Shown in pieces: positions 63,255 through 64,000 of a stretch of 64,000 nt of DNA (within the stretch, counting starts at the first letter, position 1; every line of letters starts with the position of its first letter). Origin of the DNA: Mucilaginibacter_A sp050955045 (GTDB lineage Bacteria > Bacteroidota > Bacteroidia > Sphingobacteriales > Sphingobacteriaceae); the NCBI GenBank assembly GCA_050955045.1, contig JBPBQV010000034.1, positions 1-64,000 of the forward strand, given 5' to 3'. Under the pieces are notes generated by a model. The model was not told where the DNA came from, did no database searches, and was given only the letters and a program-made list of their open reading frames with translations. The translations under genes and the position numbers were made by a program.

Positions 63255-64000
63255 TTACTTTTTGGCTTGAGCAGCATAACCAAAAACTTTTTGTAAAAGT
63301 GCTGTTGGCCGGGAAGAAATATTTTGTCGGATTTGTAATTCCTGTTGTGCAATTTCTACAAATAAACCGCTAATCGCCTTTTGGGTAACATAATTTTCTA
63401 TATCCGGATCAACTTTATTCATAGTGAACGGAACTTTATTATAGGCTGTTACAGCTTGACTATAATATTGAGTAGCACCTACTTTGTCTAAGCTATTATG
63501 CACAACCGGGCGGAATTTTGCAGCCAAAGAATCTGTTGTGGTACGTTTAAAATAGTGTGTTGCCGCATCACTCGATCCTAACAAAATATTGGCTGCATCT
63601 TTTACACTCATTTGTTTTAATGCAGAAATAAAAATCGGTTTCGCTTCTTTTGCAGCATCTTCTGCAGCGCGGTTTAAAGAAAGAATAACGTTATCGCAAA
63701 GCTTATTCAATCCTATTTTTCGAAGTGTAGCTTCTGCTTTTAACGCTTGTGGCGGAAAAAGGATTTTGATAGCTGCATTACCAAAAAATCCATTTGAAGC
63801 AGACAATTGATCGCTGCTTTTAATAACACTTTGTTGTAATGCTTCTTTTATGCCACTGGAAATTTCCTGGTTTGATGGTGTAGTTGTGGTAGATTTTAAT
63901 AAGAGTTTAGAAAGAATCTGGCTTTGAGCTTTTGCTGTAGAAACAGTTATCAGCAACAAAAAAACTGCTGTAACTTTAAAAAAGGTATTTGAAGATTTAA
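63255..64000 (-). CDS. DUF4197-family exported protein (5' partial at window end)
   Basis: The frame stays open to the right edge. Residues read KSSNTFFKVTAVFLLLITVSTAKAQ before the mature part, so the true start is outside the window and the TTG near 63959 is inside the signal peptide. The mature part is DUF4197: ISSGIKEALQQSV, FPPQALKAEATLRKIGL, LNRAAEDAAKEAKPIF, DAANILLGSSDAATHYFKRTT and VTQKAISGLFVEIAQQE. Function is unknown; members are periplasmic. An exact motif copy (63839-63850) encodes IKEAL in the early mature region. Confidence 0.88.
   Translation of the reverse strand, partial: KSSNTFFKVTAVFLLLITVSTAKAQSQILSKLLLKSTTTTPSNQEISSGIKEALQQSVIKSSDQLSASNGFFGNAAIKILFPPQALKAEATLRKIGLNKLCDNVILSLNRAAEDAAKEAKPIFISALKQMSVKDAANILLGSSDAATHYFKRTTTDSLAAKFRPVVHNSLDKVGATQYYSQAVTAYNKVPFTMNKVDPDIENYVTQKAISGLFVEIAQQELQIRQNISSRPTALLQKVFGYAAQAKK

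Larger units (their letters stand above)
11421..63850. repeat. Dispersed 12-bp motif TAAAAGAAGCAT, 21 exact copies
   Basis: Exact copies read on the plus strand start at 11421, 12714, 27189, 30708, 40240, 43763, 49613, 50289, 59565, 60307, 62095 and 63198. Exact copies of the complement ATGCTTCTTTTA start at 20112, 21684, 27113, 37177, 38044, 40276, 43790, 63225 and 63839. Single-mismatch copies include 14856, 19976, 20193, 23439, 30618, 56662, 57115 and 61312. Copies lie within and between genes, and four exact pairs are inverted neighbours (27113/27189, 40240/40276, 43763/43790, 63198/63225). Often the match extends to GATAAAAGAAGCATC. Its role is unknown; an uptake-sequence-like function is inferred in the findings. 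The span given covers first to last copy, not a continuous repeat. Confidence 0.9.

Noticed and set aside
11421..63850. The dispersed 12-mer as a CRISPR array or a MITE
   Set aside because: Spacing is irregular over 52 kb, copies occur singly and in coding frames, and no longer flanking sequence is shared beyond about 15 bp.
11421..63850. Chi-like or chromosome-segregation polar signal
   Set aside because: Orientation is nearly balanced (12 plus, 9 minus), with adjacent inverted pairs, unlike polar signals.
63255..63959. TTG at 63957-63959 as the start of the DUF4197 gene
   Set aside because: The frame continues to the window edge with hydrophobic signal-peptide residues, so the start is outside.

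Overview
The window looks like chromosome of a member of the Bacteroidota, probably a Sphingobacteriaceae (Pedobacter-like) species. The grounds are four SusC/SusD outer-membrane pairs, an ECF-sigma/FecR/SusC signalling trio, a gliding-motility-type (type IX secretion) C-terminal sorting domain, low GC with AAA/TTA-rich intergenic DNA, start codons without clear Shine-Dalgarno sequences, and several matches to the Bacteroidota -7 promoter box TAnnTTTG. Genus is inferred; no search was run.

Layout. 0-3 kb: the end of a secreted adhesin-like protein and a decayed IS1182-type insertion sequence. 3-20 kb: a GH9 glycoside hydrolase, a SusC/SusD pair, a seven-heme cytochrome c, a CE2-like SGNH esterase and a second SusC/SusD pair, consistent with plant-polysaccharide use. 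20-35 kb: ten minus-strand genes in the order ECF sigma, FecR, SusC (with STN domain), SusD, UxuA-like mannonate dehydratase, RraA-like aldolase, mandelate-racemase-superfamily dehydratase, BASS transporter, PQQ dehydrogenase with a cytochrome c module, AraC regulator. All four enzymes carry export signals (two Tat, one Sec, one lipoprotein). This suggests a sugar oxidation, dehydration and cleavage route run in the periplasm, with a 2-keto-acid-type transporter. 35-44 kb: tRNA-Asp, prfA, an lpxH-like gene, peptidases, an SGNH hydrolase and a porin-like barrel. 44-49 kb: a third complete SusC/SusD set with a lipoprotein (the fourth SusC/D pair of the window). 49-64 kb: anmK, an HGSNAT-like membrane protein, an M16 protease, a ligase-associated helicase, an NlpC/P60 hydrolase, pyruvate dehydrogenase E1-alpha and E2, a DUF885 protein and a DUF4197 protein.

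The most unusual signal is a short DNA word, TAAAAGAAGCAT. It occurs 21 times exactly between 11.4 and 63.9 kb, in both orientations, inside genes in several reading frames and between genes, and often as inverted pairs that form terminator-like hairpins right after stop codons. A sister form, TAAAAACAGCAT, occurs six times. Frequency, lack of strand polarity, frame independence and inverted pairing resemble the DNA uptake sequences of Neisseria and Haemophilus, a class I do not know to be described in Bacteroidota. Other structures not explained by the genes are a perfect 22-bp inverted repeat inside the signal-peptide codons of a susC gene, a CTATCACTAA inverted repeat upstream of two susC genes, and a roughly 90-bp palindrome-flanked in-frame insertion in the helicase.
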